Shown piece after piece: positions 35,282 through 43,933 of a DNA stretch of 64,000 bases. This stretch comes from Methylobacterium jeotgali. Its GTDB lineage: Bacteria > Pseudomonadota > Alphaproteobacteria > Rhizobiales > Beijerinckiaceae. Position 1 is the first letter of the stretch. Every line of letters starts with the position of its first letter. Below the pieces are notes generated by a model. The model worked only from the letters and a program-made list of their open reading frames with translations, ran no database searches and was not told the DNA's origin. Position numbers and translations under genes: made by a program. The stretch is taken from positions 62,001-126,000 of the forward strand of contig NZ_BPQR01000031.1 of assembly GCF_022179345.1 (NCBI RefSeq), written 5' to 3'.

Positions 35282-36607
35282 TCAGACGCGCTGGTCCTTG
35301 ATGCCGCTGGCGACGAGGGAGAACGAGCTCCACACCACGAAGAACGCGAAGAAGGCCGTGAAGAGCGCGCGCCCCCGCCGGGGGTAGAGCGAGTCGTCGG
35401 GAAGCATCGGCGGCACGAAGGTGGTCAGGTAGATCTGCTGCTTGCTCGCCGCGACCCGCGCCCGGTCGAGCATGGTGATCGCGGATTCGTTGAGCTTCTC
35501 GGCGATGGTGCGCTCGACGACGAGGCCCTCGTACTCGAGCAGCGCCTCGGCCATGTTGCGCCCGTCCGCGGTGGTCGCGGTCTCGCTGGTGAGTTGGTCC
35601 TGGAGCTGCTTGATCTGCTGGTCGAGCGCCGCGACGCTGGCCACGAGGACCTGCACCGCGCGGGACTTCTCGTCGAGGTTCGAGCCGCGCAGCACCTGCA
35701 GGTCGTTCTCGGCCTTGAACTTCTCCTTGCGCAGGGTCGCGATCTGCGCGAGCGTCGCCTCGGCCGCCTTGATCGGGTCGATGATGCCCCAGCGGTTGCG
35801 GTAGCGCTGCAGGTTCAGGTTGGCCGTGCGCAGGCGCTCGCCGGCCTTGTCCACGTCGCTCTGCGCGTGGGTGACCATGTCGGCCTGTGCCCGCTTCGAG
35901 ATATCGTTGATGAGGCTCTCGGAGCGCCGCACCACCTCGCGGGCGAGCATCAGCGCGTCCTCGGGCGTGTAGGCGCGGACGCCGAGCATGATGACGCCCG
36001 ACACGATGTCGATGCGTGCATCGACCCGCTCGCGCCAGTACTTCGTCAGCTCCTCGACGGGCTCGGGCGGCCGGAAGCGCGTCCAGAAATCCGCCTCCGG
36101 ACGGGAGAACAGCTTCGAGAGGCCGACATCCTTCTCCAGCCCCTGCACCAGGGTCTGGCTCAGGATGAAGTCGCGGACGATGAAGCTGTCCTGGCTGTTG
36201 TGCTTCTGGATGAGGCTCGTGTAGTCGCCGAGCATCACTTCGCCCATCGGCTCGACGTTGCCGCGCACCGCGAACTGCGCCTCGGCGATGTACTGGTTCG
36301 AGGCGAAGGCGAAGAGGTAGAGGCCGATCACCGCCGTCGGCACCAGCACGAAGGCCAGGAAGCCCTTCACGAGCCGCGTGTGGAGGTAGCCCTCGTCCTC
36401 GTCGGCCGCCTCGACCACGCCGGGCTTGCGGCGCCAGTCGAGCCGCTCGCGGGCCTGGCGCAAGAGCGCGAGCCCACGGCCGCGCCCCACGGGCTCGATC
36501 GTCTCCGCGTTGCGGCGCAGGTCCGGCACGGAGCGGCGCGCAAGCTCGATCATGCCGCGAAGCCGATCGCCCTGCTTGAGGTCCTGCGTTCGGTCCTGGA
36601 CGTCCAT
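35282..36607 (-). CDS. Wzz/KpsE-like polysaccharide chain-length/export inner-membrane protein
   Basis: 441 residues with a cytoplasmic N-terminus (about 1-78), one membrane segment (LAFVLVPTAVIGLYLFAFA, about 88-108), and a long periplasmic region with coiled coil (about 225-330, KAAEATLAQIATLRKEKFKA and ALDQQIKQLQDQL). A second membrane segment close to the C-terminus (RRGRALFTAFFAFFVVWSSFSLV) completes the fold. This is the polysaccharide co-polymerase layout of KpsE/Wzz proteins. No glycosyltransferases or exporters are adjacent. A CtrA-like box lies upstream. Confidence 0.8.
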   Translation of the reverse strand: MDVQDRTQDLKQGDRLRGMIELARRSVPDLRRNAETIEPVGRGRGLALLRQARERLDWRRKPGVVEAADEDEGYLHTRLVKGFLAFVLVPTAVIGLYLFAFASNQYIAEAQFAVRGNVEPMGEVMLGDYTSLIQKHNSQDSFIVRDFILSQTLVQGLEKDVGLSKLFSRPEADFWTRFRPPEPVEELTKYWRERVDARIDIVSGVIMLGVRAYTPEDALMLAREVVRRSESLINDISKRAQADMVTHAQSDVDKAGERLRTANLNLQRYRNRWGIIDPIKAAEATLAQIATLRKEKFKAENDLQVLRGSNLDEKSRAVQVLVASVAALDQQIKQLQDQLTSETATTADGRNMAEALLEYEGLVVERTIAEKLNESAITMLDRARVAASKQQIYLTTFVPPMLPDDSLYPRRGRALFTAFFAFFVVWSSFSLVASGIKDQRV

Positions 36608-36691
36608 CCGCTGCCTGTGAGAGCCGGCCCCGGCGGGCCGCCCGTCGTTCCGATCCGCGCGTCTCGTCTCAGCGGTCCGGGTGGTCGGTTT

Positions 36692-36706
36692 TTAGGCCCT
36701 TTTTAA
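36692..36706. promoter_or_regulatory. CtrA-like box upstream of the Wzz-like gene
   Basis: TTAG-N7-TTAA on the plus strand, equivalent to TTAA-N7-CTAA on the gene's strand, 85 nt upstream of the start at 36607. It matches the box before fliF in half-site sequence and spacing. Confidence 0.35.
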
Positions 36707-36777
36707 GGCGCGGCACAGGGCCGCTTGCGGCGCCGCGGCATTTGCCGGCCGGGCTGTCGAGCGCGTAACAGCGCGCC

Positions 36778-37140
36778 ATGCCGAAGGATCGATCCCAGGG
36801 CCGCTCGGCCAAGACCAAGCTCGCCGAGGTCGTGCTGGTCTGCCGCAAATGCGCGAAGCGCCAGGGCCTGCGCGCCCGCAGCGTCGCCGCGCGCCTCAAG
36901 GCGGCGGGCAAGGCGGCGCCCGGCCGCCGGGCGAAGCTGCGCATCGTCGAGACCGGCTGCCTCGGCCCTTGCCCGAAGCGGCTCCTCGCCGTCGCCACCG
37001 GCGCCAGCGTGGCGACGGGCCGGGTGCTGCTGATCGAGCCCGAGGCGTCCACGGAGGCGATCGCGCGGGCGATCCTCCCCGAATTCAGCCCCAATGACCG
37101 CCTAGCGGAACCGCCGCCGGCCGACGGGACGCCCGGCTGA
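36778..37140 (+). CDS. [2Fe-2S] thioredoxin-like ferredoxin domain protein (DUF1636-like)
   Basis: 120 residues. Four cysteines are arranged as CRKC (about 22) and CLGPC (about 60), the pattern of thioredoxin-fold [2Fe-2S] ferredoxin domains. A Lys/Ala/Arg-rich linker separates the pairs. The tail after residue 100 is Pro-rich. Members of DUF1636 often accompany cobalamin or nitrogen metabolism genes, but no such genes are next to it. It is divergent to the Wzz-like gene and 31 nt upstream of the flippase-domain gene. Confidence 0.7.
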   Translation: MPKDRSQGRSAKTKLAEVVLVCRKCAKRQGLRARSVAARLKAAGKAAPGRRAKLRIVETGCLGPCPKRLLAVATGASVATGRVLLIEPEASTEAIARAILPEFSPNDRLAEPPPADGTPG

Positions 37141-37171
37141 GTCGGGACATCTCCCGGAGCCGGGGCATCCG

Positions 37172-38236
37172 ATGAGCAGGGGCTGCGAGAGCGGACAGGC
37201 GCCGCCGGCCACGGGCGGGCTCGGCCGCGCCGTCCTGCGCCGGCTGCCGCTCGCCGGCACCGTCGTCGGGCTGGCGCTCGCCGCCTGGCTCGTCGCGAGC
37301 AACGACGCCTCCGCCATCGCCGCCGCCTTCGGACGGATCGGGGCGGCCGGGCTCCTGGCGATCGTCGCGGTCAGGGCCGGGCTGGTCCTGCTCTGCGGGC
37401 TGGCCTGGGCGCGGCTGCTGCGCGGCCTCTGCCCTGCGGAGACCGGCGCTTACGTCATCCTGCGCTTCGTGCGCGAGGGCATCAACACGCTTCTGCCCGT
37501 GGCCTCGGTCGGCGGCGAGGTGGTCGGCGGTCGGCTCCTCACCTTCTGGGGCGTGACGGGCTCGCTCGCCGCCGCCTCGATCCTCGCCGACCTCCTGATC
37601 CAGGCCGGCACCCAGCTCGTGCTGGCGCTGTGCGGCGTTGCCCTCCTCGCCCGGGTCGACGGGGCGCCGGCGCAGGAGCTCGCGCAATGGGCCCTTCACG
37701 CGGTGATCGTCGCGGCCGTGCTGCTCGGCGCGTTCTTCGTCATCCAGCGCAGCAGCGCCGCCCGGCACATCGAGACGCGGGTCGCGGCGCTGCTGCGCCG
37801 CCTGATCCGCGACCGGGACGCGCCCACGGACGGCGGCCCGAGCGTGCACGCGGCGCTCGACAGCGTCTGGAGCCGGCCGGGGCGGATCGTGCAGTCGGCG
37901 CTCCTGCATCTCCTCGCCTGGATGCTCGGCGCCGCCGAGATCTGGATCGCCCTGACCTGCATCGGCGTCGAGGGCGTCGGCCCCCAGGAGGCGCTCGTCA
38001 TCGAGGCGCTCACCCAGGCGGTGAAGTCGGCCGCCTTCCCCGTCCCCAGCGGGCTCGGCGTGCAGGAGGGGGGCTTCGTGGTGATCGGCGCGCTGTTCGG
38101 GATCGATCCGGGCACCGCCATCGCCCTGTCGCTCGCCAAGCGCGTGCCCGACGTGGCGCTCGGCCTGCCCTCGCTCCTCGTCTGGCAGACGCTGGAGGCG
38201 CGGCGCGGCGCCGTGCTGCCGCCGTCCCGCCCATGA
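37172..38236 (+). CDS. Lysylphosphatidylglycerol synthase TM-domain (flippase-like) protein, HpnL-like
   Basis: 354 residues with about eight hydrophobic helices and no C-terminal enzyme domain. The conserved block RFVREGINTLLPVASVGGEVVGG (about 90-112), ADLLIQAGTQLVLAL and, near the C-terminus, PSGLGVQEGGFVVIGALFG are typical of the UPF0104/LPG-synthase TM family. Within it, they resemble HpnL, associated with hopanoid biosynthesis. Methylobacteria make abundant hopanoids, but no hpn gene is adjacent, so the HpnL label is tentative. Its stop overlaps an upstream start option of fliP. Confidence 0.75.
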   Translation: MSRGCESGQAPPATGGLGRAVLRRLPLAGTVVGLALAAWLVASNDASAIAAAFGRIGAAGLLAIVAVRAGLVLLCGLAWARLLRGLCPAETGAYVILRFVREGINTLLPVASVGGEVVGGRLLTFWGVTGSLAAASILADLLIQAGTQLVLALCGVALLARVDGAPAQELAQWALHAVIVAAVLLGAFFVIQRSSAARHIETRVAALLRRLIRDRDAPTDGGPSVHAALDSVWSRPGRIVQSALLHLLAWMLGAAEIWIALTCIGVEGVGPQEALVIEALTQAVKSAAFPVPSGLGVQEGGFVVIGALFGIDPGTAIALSLAKRVPDVALGLPSLLVWQTLEARRGAVLPPSRP

Positions 38237-38289
38237 CGCCCTCCGCCCCGCTTGCGCCCTCCCGACGCGCACCGCAGGTTGCCCGCAGG

Positions 38290-39036
38290 ATGACCCTCCC
38301 GAATCGACGCTTCCGGGCCGCTCTCGCCGCGGCGCTCCTGGCGCTGCCGCTCACCGCCGTGGCGGCACACGCGCAGAGCCTGAATCTCGATCTCGGGACG
38401 GGAGGCACCACCGAGCGTGCGCTCCAGCTCGTCGCGCTCATCACGGTGCTGGCGCTGGCGCCCTCCGTGCTGGTGATGGCGACCTCCTTCACCCGCATCG
38501 TGGTGGTGCTGTCGATCCTGCGCTCGGCGCTCGGCACCCAGACGGCGCCGCCGAACGCCATCATCGTCAGCCTCGCCCTGTTCCTCACCGCCTTCGTGAT
38601 GGCCCCGACCGCCAAGGAGGCCTACCGGGCGGGCGTCGAGCCGCTGATCGCCGGCCAGATCACGCAGAGCGTCGCCTTCGACCGGGCCTCGGCGCCCTTC
38701 AAGACCTTCATGCTCAAGAACGTGCGCGAGAAGGACCTCAAGCTCTTCCTCGATATGGCCAAGGCGCCGGTGCCGCAGGGGCCGGAATCGATCGGCCTGG
38801 AGATCGTCACGCCGGCCTTCATGATCTCGGAGCTGCGGCGCGCCTTCGAGATCGGCTTCCTGCTGTTCATCCCCTTCCTGATCATCGATCTCGTCGTCGC
38901 CTCGGTACTGATGGCGGTGGGCATGATGATGGTGCCGCCCGCGACCGTGGCACTGCCGTTCAAGCTGATCTTCTTCGTGCTCGTCGACGGCTGGACCCTC
39001 GTCGCTGGCTCGCTGGTGCAGAGCTACGGGACATGA
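38290..39036 (+). CDS. fliP: Flagellar type III export protein FliP
   Basis: 248 residues from ATG 38290, the normal FliP length. A cleavable signal (ALAAALLALPLTAVAAHAQS) is followed by the conserved TSFTRIVVVLSILRSALGTQTAPPN (about 58), LALFLTAFVMAP, and the C-terminal FEIGFLLFIPFLIIDLVVAS and MMMVPPATVALPFKLIFFV. FliP forms the export-gate core with FliQ and FliR. An ATG at 38233 overlapping the previous stop would add 19 residues. It is separated from the main flagellar run by four unrelated genes. Confidence 0.95.
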   Translation: MTLPNRRFRAALAAALLALPLTAVAAHAQSLNLDLGTGGTTERALQLVALITVLALAPSVLVMATSFTRIVVVLSILRSALGTQTAPPNAIIVSLALFLTAFVMAPTAKEAYRAGVEPLIAGQITQSVAFDRASAPFKTFMLKNVREKDLKLFLDMAKAPVPQGPESIGLEIVTPAFMISELRRAFEIGFLLFIPFLIIDLVVASVLMAVGMMMVPPATVALPFKLIFFVLVDGWTLVAGSLVQSYGT

Positions 39037-39046
39037 GGGCCGCCGG

Positions 39047-40252
39047 TCACGGCGCCGAAGCGGCGGCCTCGTCGTAGCGCGACAGGTCGGGCTCGGCCGA
39101 TCGCCCGGAGAAGAGCTTCGCCGTCACGCTGCGGACGAGCGGCTTGCTCGCCAGATCCAGGACGCCGTGAAGCAGTCGGATGCCGAGCCGGCTCTGCGGA
39201 TGCATCACCCGCGGCGCGATCTTGGGCACGCCCTGGGCCTGCTCGACCATCGGCCGCATGATCCGCTCGTAGGCGCTGAAGGCACCGGGGATGTCATCGG
39301 TCCGCGCCAGCTCGGAGGCGAGGACGCAGGCGCCGGTGACGGCGAGCGTCGCGCCGATGCCCGCGAGCGGCGTCGCGCACCAGGCGGCATCGCCAGTAAG
39401 GGCGACGCACCCCGCGGACCAGCGCTGCATCCGCACCTGGCGCAGAACGTCGAAGTAGAAGTCGTCGGTGTCGGCCATCGCGGCGAGCACCCGCGGCGTC
39501 TGCCAGCCGGCATCGGCGAAGCGCTCGCGCAGGAACGCCTTCTGCCGGTCCGCATCCCAGCGGTGCTCGCCCTCCGGCGGCTTCTGGATCGAGAGCATCG
39601 CGCGGGTCGTGCCGTGGCGGTCGGGCCGCAGGGACACGCTTCGGCGGCCGGGCGCGTTGTACCAGCGCCACAAACGGTCGTCGTCGGGCACGGCGGGAAT
39701 CGTGAAGTAGGCGATGGTGAGGTCCATCCAGCGCGGGTCGTTCTCGCCGGGGAAGACGCGCTCGCGGGTCGCGGAGCCCACGCCCTCAGCCACGATCACC
39801 GCGTCGTAGCGCTCGCGGCCGCCCCCGAGGAAGGTGACGACGGCGCCGCCGCCCTCCGGCTCGATCCGCTCCACGCCGTCGCCGAACCGGAAGGCGGCGT
39901 GCGCGCGGGCGGGCTCGTAGACGAGGCGGGCGAGATCGCCGCGCAGGATCTCCATCTCGGCGGTTGGCCCCTCCCCTTCGAGCTCGGCGGCGATGAACCG
40001 CGCCTTGGCGCGGCCCCGGCCGTCGATCCAGACGGTGCCCTCCTCGCCCGTCCCGAGGTCGAGCGCCGCCCGCTCCAGGCCCATGCGGCGGAGCACCTCG
40101 CGGCCGACGCCGCGGACGTCGATGTTCTGCCCGCCCTCGCGGAAAGCCGGCGCCTTCTCGACGACGGTCACGTCGAAGCCGGATCGGCCGAGCCACCAGG
40201 CGGCGGTGTTGCCGGCGATGCTGGCGCCGGTGACGAGGATGCGACGGGTCAA
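39047..40252 (-). CDS. FAD-dependent monooxygenase (PHBH/aromatic hydroxylase family)
   Basis: 401 residues from TTG 40252 (LTRRILVTGASIAGNTAA). The Rossmann dinucleotide motif GASIAG with the acidic end VTVVEKA, the second FAD site VALTGDAAWCATPLAGIGA (about 290) and DG-type residues in the middle place it among flavin aromatic hydroxylases and tetracycline-oxygenase-like enzymes. Substrate unknown. The longer open frame to 40489 is not coding, since the N-terminus of the family starts at the Rossmann strand. Confidence 0.82.
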   Translation of the reverse strand: MTRRILVTGASIAGNTAAWWLGRSGFDVTVVEKAPAFREGGQNIDVRGVGREVLRRMGLERAALDLGTGEEGTVWIDGRGRAKARFIAAELEGEGPTAEMEILRGDLARLVYEPARAHAAFRFGDGVERIEPEGGGAVVTFLGGGRERYDAVIVAEGVGSATRERVFPGENDPRWMDLTIAYFTIPAVPDDDRLWRWYNAPGRRSVSLRPDRHGTTRAMLSIQKPPEGEHRWDADRQKAFLRERFADAGWQTPRVLAAMADTDDFYFDVLRQVRMQRWSAGCVALTGDAAWCATPLAGIGATLAVTGACVLASELARTDDIPGAFSAYERIMRPMVEQAQGVPKIAPRVMHPQSRLGIRLLHGVLDLASKPLVRSVTAKLFSGRSAEPDLSRYDEAAASAP

Positions 40253-40367
40253 GGCGGCCTGCGTTCTCGCGCGACGGGACCCTGCATTCGGGCCCCGGAC
40301 GAGATGGGTTGCCGGCGGCTCACGGCAAGCGCCGCGGGCGGGCCCGGCCCCTCGCGTCCTCGGGACG

Positions 40368-43300
40368 CTAGCCCGGCGGCGGCGCCTCGGCGCCGGCGGC
40401 CCGGCGGCCGCGCTCGGGGAGCGCGATGTCGGGGTAGCGCTTGCGGTACTCGTCCATGAAGGCGGCGAGGGTCTGGGCGGTCGAGGCACGCTGGGCGATC
40501 TCGCGGAAGACCGGGTTGCGGATCGCGTTCGGCGCGGTGAGCAGGGCGAAGGTGCGCGCGTCGGCGCTCTCGGCCATCGGCCCGGCGAACTTCGCCTTAA
40601 GGCGCTCCAGGCCGAGGCTCTCGGAGGCCAGCCCGTAGGCGATGGCCGCGCGTATGACGTCGGCGCGGGCCGCGTCGTCGAGCGGCTTGCCGCCCCGCCA
40701 GACCTCGCCGAGCAGCATCTCGTGGGATTCGCCGGCCTCGCGCCAGCGCCGCGCCGCCCAGAGGATGTCCGCGCGCAGGCGCTGCGCGTCGGGCCCCACG
40801 TCGCCTTCCAGGGTCTCGAGGGCGAGATCGGTGCGCGAGAGGTCGGAGAGGGCGCGGGCCCTGAGCAGCATCCGGGCCCGGCGCAGCTCGCTCGGAAGCT
40901 CGGGGAGATAGGTCGCGTCGAGGGTCTCCAGGGCCTTGAGGGGCTGCCCGTCCATCAGGCGCACCGCCGCGAGCCGCGTGGCGACGCTCGCCCGCGCCGG
41001 CCCGGCGAGGCGATGGTCCACCTGATGCTGGAGAAGCTCGGCTGCCGATTCGAGCAGGTCGAGGGCGATCAGGCGGTCGGAGAGGCGGCGCACGATCTCG
41101 TCGCCGCGGCGCCCCACCGGCCCGAAATCCTTGAAGTCGAAGTAGAGGGCCACCGCCTGGACGCCCGTCATCTTCGCGCCGAGGTCGGAGAGGAACAGGT
41201 CGTCGAACATCGCCTGCGCCTCGTTGTGAAGCGCGCGCGCCGTCGCCGATTCCGGGCCGGCGAGATCGACGCGGCGGGTGACGACGAAGGATTCCCGCCA
41301 GCGCCCGGTCTCGCGATAGAGGCGTGCGAGGCCGGTGAACAGCTCCGCCTCGATCCAGCCGCCGTGCCACATCAGGGCTAGCCGCTCCAGCCGCTCGATG
41401 GCGTCGGGGGCCTTCAAGCGGCCGGTCGAATGGGCGAGCAGCGTTCCCCGCAGGGTCGCGGCCGCCGCCACGGGCTGCTCGGCACTCTCCGCGAGCTTGT
41501 CGTAGGCGGCGAGCGCCGGCACCGTCTGGCCCATGCCCTCGTCGATGCGCGCCGTGACCATCTTCAGCCGGTCGCGGGTGAGCGGATCGGGGGTGAGCCG
41601 GGCGGCGAGCGCGATCTGGCGCTTGGCGGCCTCGAGGTCGCCGGTCTCCACGGAAGCCTCGGCGGCGGCGGTGCGGAGCACCACCTGGAGATCGTCGGGA
41701 TAGCGGTCGAGGATCGGCGATCCCGCGCGCAGCAGCCCCTCCGCGTCGAGCCACAGCCCGGCCGTGACCTCGGCGAGGCCCCGCCAGAGCGCCGCCTCAG
41801 GGTCCCGCGCCAGCGCCTTGGTCGAGAGGATCTTGCGGGTCTCGGCGGTGCGGCCGAGGCGGGCCATGGCCGCGCCGCGCAGGATCGCGATCTCGCGCTG
41901 GGCGCCGAGAACCGGATCGTCGGCGGCGATGGCGTCGAGGACCGTCAGGCCCTCCGGGTCGTAGCCGTTGGCGATTAGGGTGCGCGCGTAGGCGAGCCGC
42001 GCCGGGCCGCGCAGCGACAGGGGTTGCTCGACGACCGCCTCGAACAGGCGGCGCAGGCTCTCGCGCACGTCGCCGCGCTTGGCCTCGTCCCAGGTCTTGC
42101 GTTCGACGGCCAGCATCTCGACGTCGCTCGCCACCGTCTCCGCCGGCCGCTCGACAGCCGACACCGCGAGACCCCCCTCGCGGCCGATGCTGACGCCGTC
42201 GAGGTCGGGACGCACGAGAAGGTCGTCGGCCTGGGCGAGCACCGCGACGCCGAGGCGGCTCGGAAGCAGCTCGAAATCCACGAAGCGCTGGCGCTTGGCG
42301 ACGCCGGACGGCCGCCGGCCGAGGGTGGTGACGACCGCGACGCGCTCGCCGTCGAGGTCGAGCCAGGTCGCGGCGCCGGGATCGGGCAGGCGCACCCCGA
42401 GGCCGATGCGCCCCGCCCCGAGCGGCGCGCGCGTGACGACGAGGGCGTCGCTCGGCCCGAGGGAGTCGCCGATGAGGAGCTCCCACCCGGTCGGCGCCGC
42501 GAGCGGTCCCACGGGGAGCAGGTCGAGGAGCTTTCCGGCGGGCGCCGGGAAGCGCAGCACCTGCACGCTGCCGACCCGCTTCGGCGGCCCGGCGATGCCG
42601 GCCGTGGCCGCGCTCGCGGGCAGCGCCACCGACCCGGCGGTCTCGAAGACGAGGAAGGTGGTGCCGCCGCGCTCGAACAGGGCGGCCGCCGGCGCCTTGC
42701 CGAAGGGGAAGACGAGGTCGCCCACCGCCTCGCGCACGCCCGACGGAACGCCTGCGCGGGAGCGCTCCTCCATGTCGGTCCTGGCCGAGCCTGCCTCCGA
42801 AGCGCGGCCGGACGCGCCGCCGCGGGCCTGCGCCTTGGCATCGCCGGGGCCGGCCTCGGCCTTCGCGGGCTCGGTCGTGCCGGTCTCGGGCTTCGGCGCC
42901 TCCGATTTGCCGGCCTCGGCCTTAGCGTCCTTCCTGCCGATCTCCTGCTTAGCGACATCGATCGACAGCCCCTCATCGTCCCGGTCGGTCGAGACCGTGT
43001 AGCCCTCCGCGGGCTCGACGGTCAGCGTCGAGGCGGTCCCGTCGCCGTCGACGGAGAAGCGCGCGACCGCCGGCCTCAGCCGGCCGCGGGTATCGGACTG
43101 CTCGATCTTCCAGGCGCCGGGGATCGTGACGAGGGTCGCCGGGCCCTCCCGGCGCTGGCTGGTCTTGATGTCCTCGGGCAGGCGCAGGGTCAGCCGGGTG
43201 AGCGTCGGCAGGTGCGCGACCTCGATCGCCAGAGGCTTGGCAACCGGCACCGGGGTCGCCGCCTTGATGACCTGCTCGGCGGTGTAGGCGCGCTTGGCGA

Positions 43301-43781
43301 GGTCGGTGACGACCGCCTGCGGAACCGGCGGCGGCAGGCCGGACCAGGTCTCGGGCAGGAGATCGACATAGGTGCGCTCGCCCGCCTGTTGGACGTTCAG
43401 GCGGTAGGGCTTCTGGAGCGCGATGCGCAGGCCGGTGGCGTCCGGGTCGCGGCGGAGCACGGAGACGTAGTTCGGCATCGCGGTGGCGAGCCGCTCCGAG
43501 CCGCCGGGGGCGGTCTCACCGAAGCCGATGACGAGCACGGAGCCGGCGATCTTCGCCTTGACGGTGACGGGCGAATCGAAGGTCAGCGCGATGCGGCCGT
43601 AGCCGCCCGTCTCCGCGCCCTCGATCGAGAGGAGCTTCGCGGCCAGCGCGGGCGAGACGAGGGCGAGCAGGGCGAGGCAGGGAGACAAGGACCGCGCCAC
43701 GGCGCGCAGCAAGCCGCCCGCGAAGACCCTGCGAGGGTCCCCGCGCCGCTTCCTCCCCGCCTCTGCGAGACACGCTCTCAT
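40368..43781 (-). CDS. Large exported TPR-repeat protein, 1137 aa
   Basis: Starts at ATG 43781 (MRACLAEAGRKRRGDPRRV) with a signal peptide (SLSPCLALLALVSPALA, cleavage about 42). The N-terminal region (about 43-300) is beta-rich and AMIN-like (IALTFDSPVTVKAKIAGSVLVI). A Lys/Ala/Glu/Pro-rich linker follows (about 290-350), then a mixed region. The C-terminal half (about 600-1120) is a helical array typical of tetratricopeptide repeats (ARLTPDPLTRDRLKMVTARID, GLARLYRETGRWRESFVVTR). A CtrA-like box lies 100 nt upstream. Function is not known; a periplasmic scaffold linked to motility or the envelope is inference. IalB lies upstream on the same strand. Confidence 0.75.
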   Translation of the reverse strand: MRACLAEAGRKRRGDPRRVFAGGLLRAVARSLSPCLALLALVSPALAAKLLSIEGAETGGYGRIALTFDSPVTVKAKIAGSVLVIGFGETAPGGSERLATAMPNYVSVLRRDPDATGLRIALQKPYRLNVQQAGERTYVDLLPETWSGLPPPVPQAVVTDLAKRAYTAEQVIKAATPVPVAKPLAIEVAHLPTLTRLTLRLPEDIKTSQRREGPATLVTIPGAWKIEQSDTRGRLRPAVARFSVDGDGTASTLTVEPAEGYTVSTDRDDEGLSIDVAKQEIGRKDAKAEAGKSEAPKPETGTTEPAKAEAGPGDAKAQARGGASGRASEAGSARTDMEERSRAGVPSGVREAVGDLVFPFGKAPAAALFERGGTTFLVFETAGSVALPASAATAGIAGPPKRVGSVQVLRFPAPAGKLLDLLPVGPLAAPTGWELLIGDSLGPSDALVVTRAPLGAGRIGLGVRLPDPGAATWLDLDGERVAVVTTLGRRPSGVAKRQRFVDFELLPSRLGVAVLAQADDLLVRPDLDGVSIGREGGLAVSAVERPAETVASDVEMLAVERKTWDEAKRGDVRESLRRLFEAVVEQPLSLRGPARLAYARTLIANGYDPEGLTVLDAIAADDPVLGAQREIAILRGAAMARLGRTAETRKILSTKALARDPEAALWRGLAEVTAGLWLDAEGLLRAGSPILDRYPDDLQVVLRTAAAEASVETGDLEAAKRQIALAARLTPDPLTRDRLKMVTARIDEGMGQTVPALAAYDKLAESAEQPVAAAATLRGTLLAHSTGRLKAPDAIERLERLALMWHGGWIEAELFTGLARLYRETGRWRESFVVTRRVDLAGPESATARALHNEAQAMFDDLFLSDLGAKMTGVQAVALYFDFKDFGPVGRRGDEIVRRLSDRLIALDLLESAAELLQHQVDHRLAGPARASVATRLAAVRLMDGQPLKALETLDATYLPELPSELRRARMLLRARALSDLSRTDLALETLEGDVGPDAQRLRADILWAARRWREAGESHEMLLGEVWRGGKPLDDAARADVIRAAIAYGLASESLGLERLKAKFAGPMAESADARTFALLTAPNAIRNPVFREIAQRASTAQTLAAFMDEYRKRYPDIALPERGRRAAGAEAPPPG

Positions 43782-43880
43782 CCGCGAACGCCACACACGA
43801 GAGCGAAGCGCGGAGCCGAACGGGGCCGCCGCGCAATGCCGTCTAGGGCCACACAATGGGGCCAGCATGGCCAAACGCGG

Positions 43881-43895
43881 CTAACGGGCGCTTAA
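43881..43895. promoter_or_regulatory. CtrA-like box upstream of the large TPR gene
   Basis: CTAA-N7-TTAA on the plus strand, which on the gene's strand is TTAA-N7-TTAG. It is 100 nt upstream of ATG 43781 and in the 150-nt gap behind the ialB gene. Confidence 0.45.
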
Positions 43896-43933
43896 CCCGA
43901 GGACGACGCGGCCCGTCCCGAAGTGGCGTGCGC

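Noticed and set aside
42024-43895. Plus-strand open frame opposite the TPR protein
   Set aside because: No recognisable motif; the minus strand has a signal peptide, AMIN-like and TPR features.
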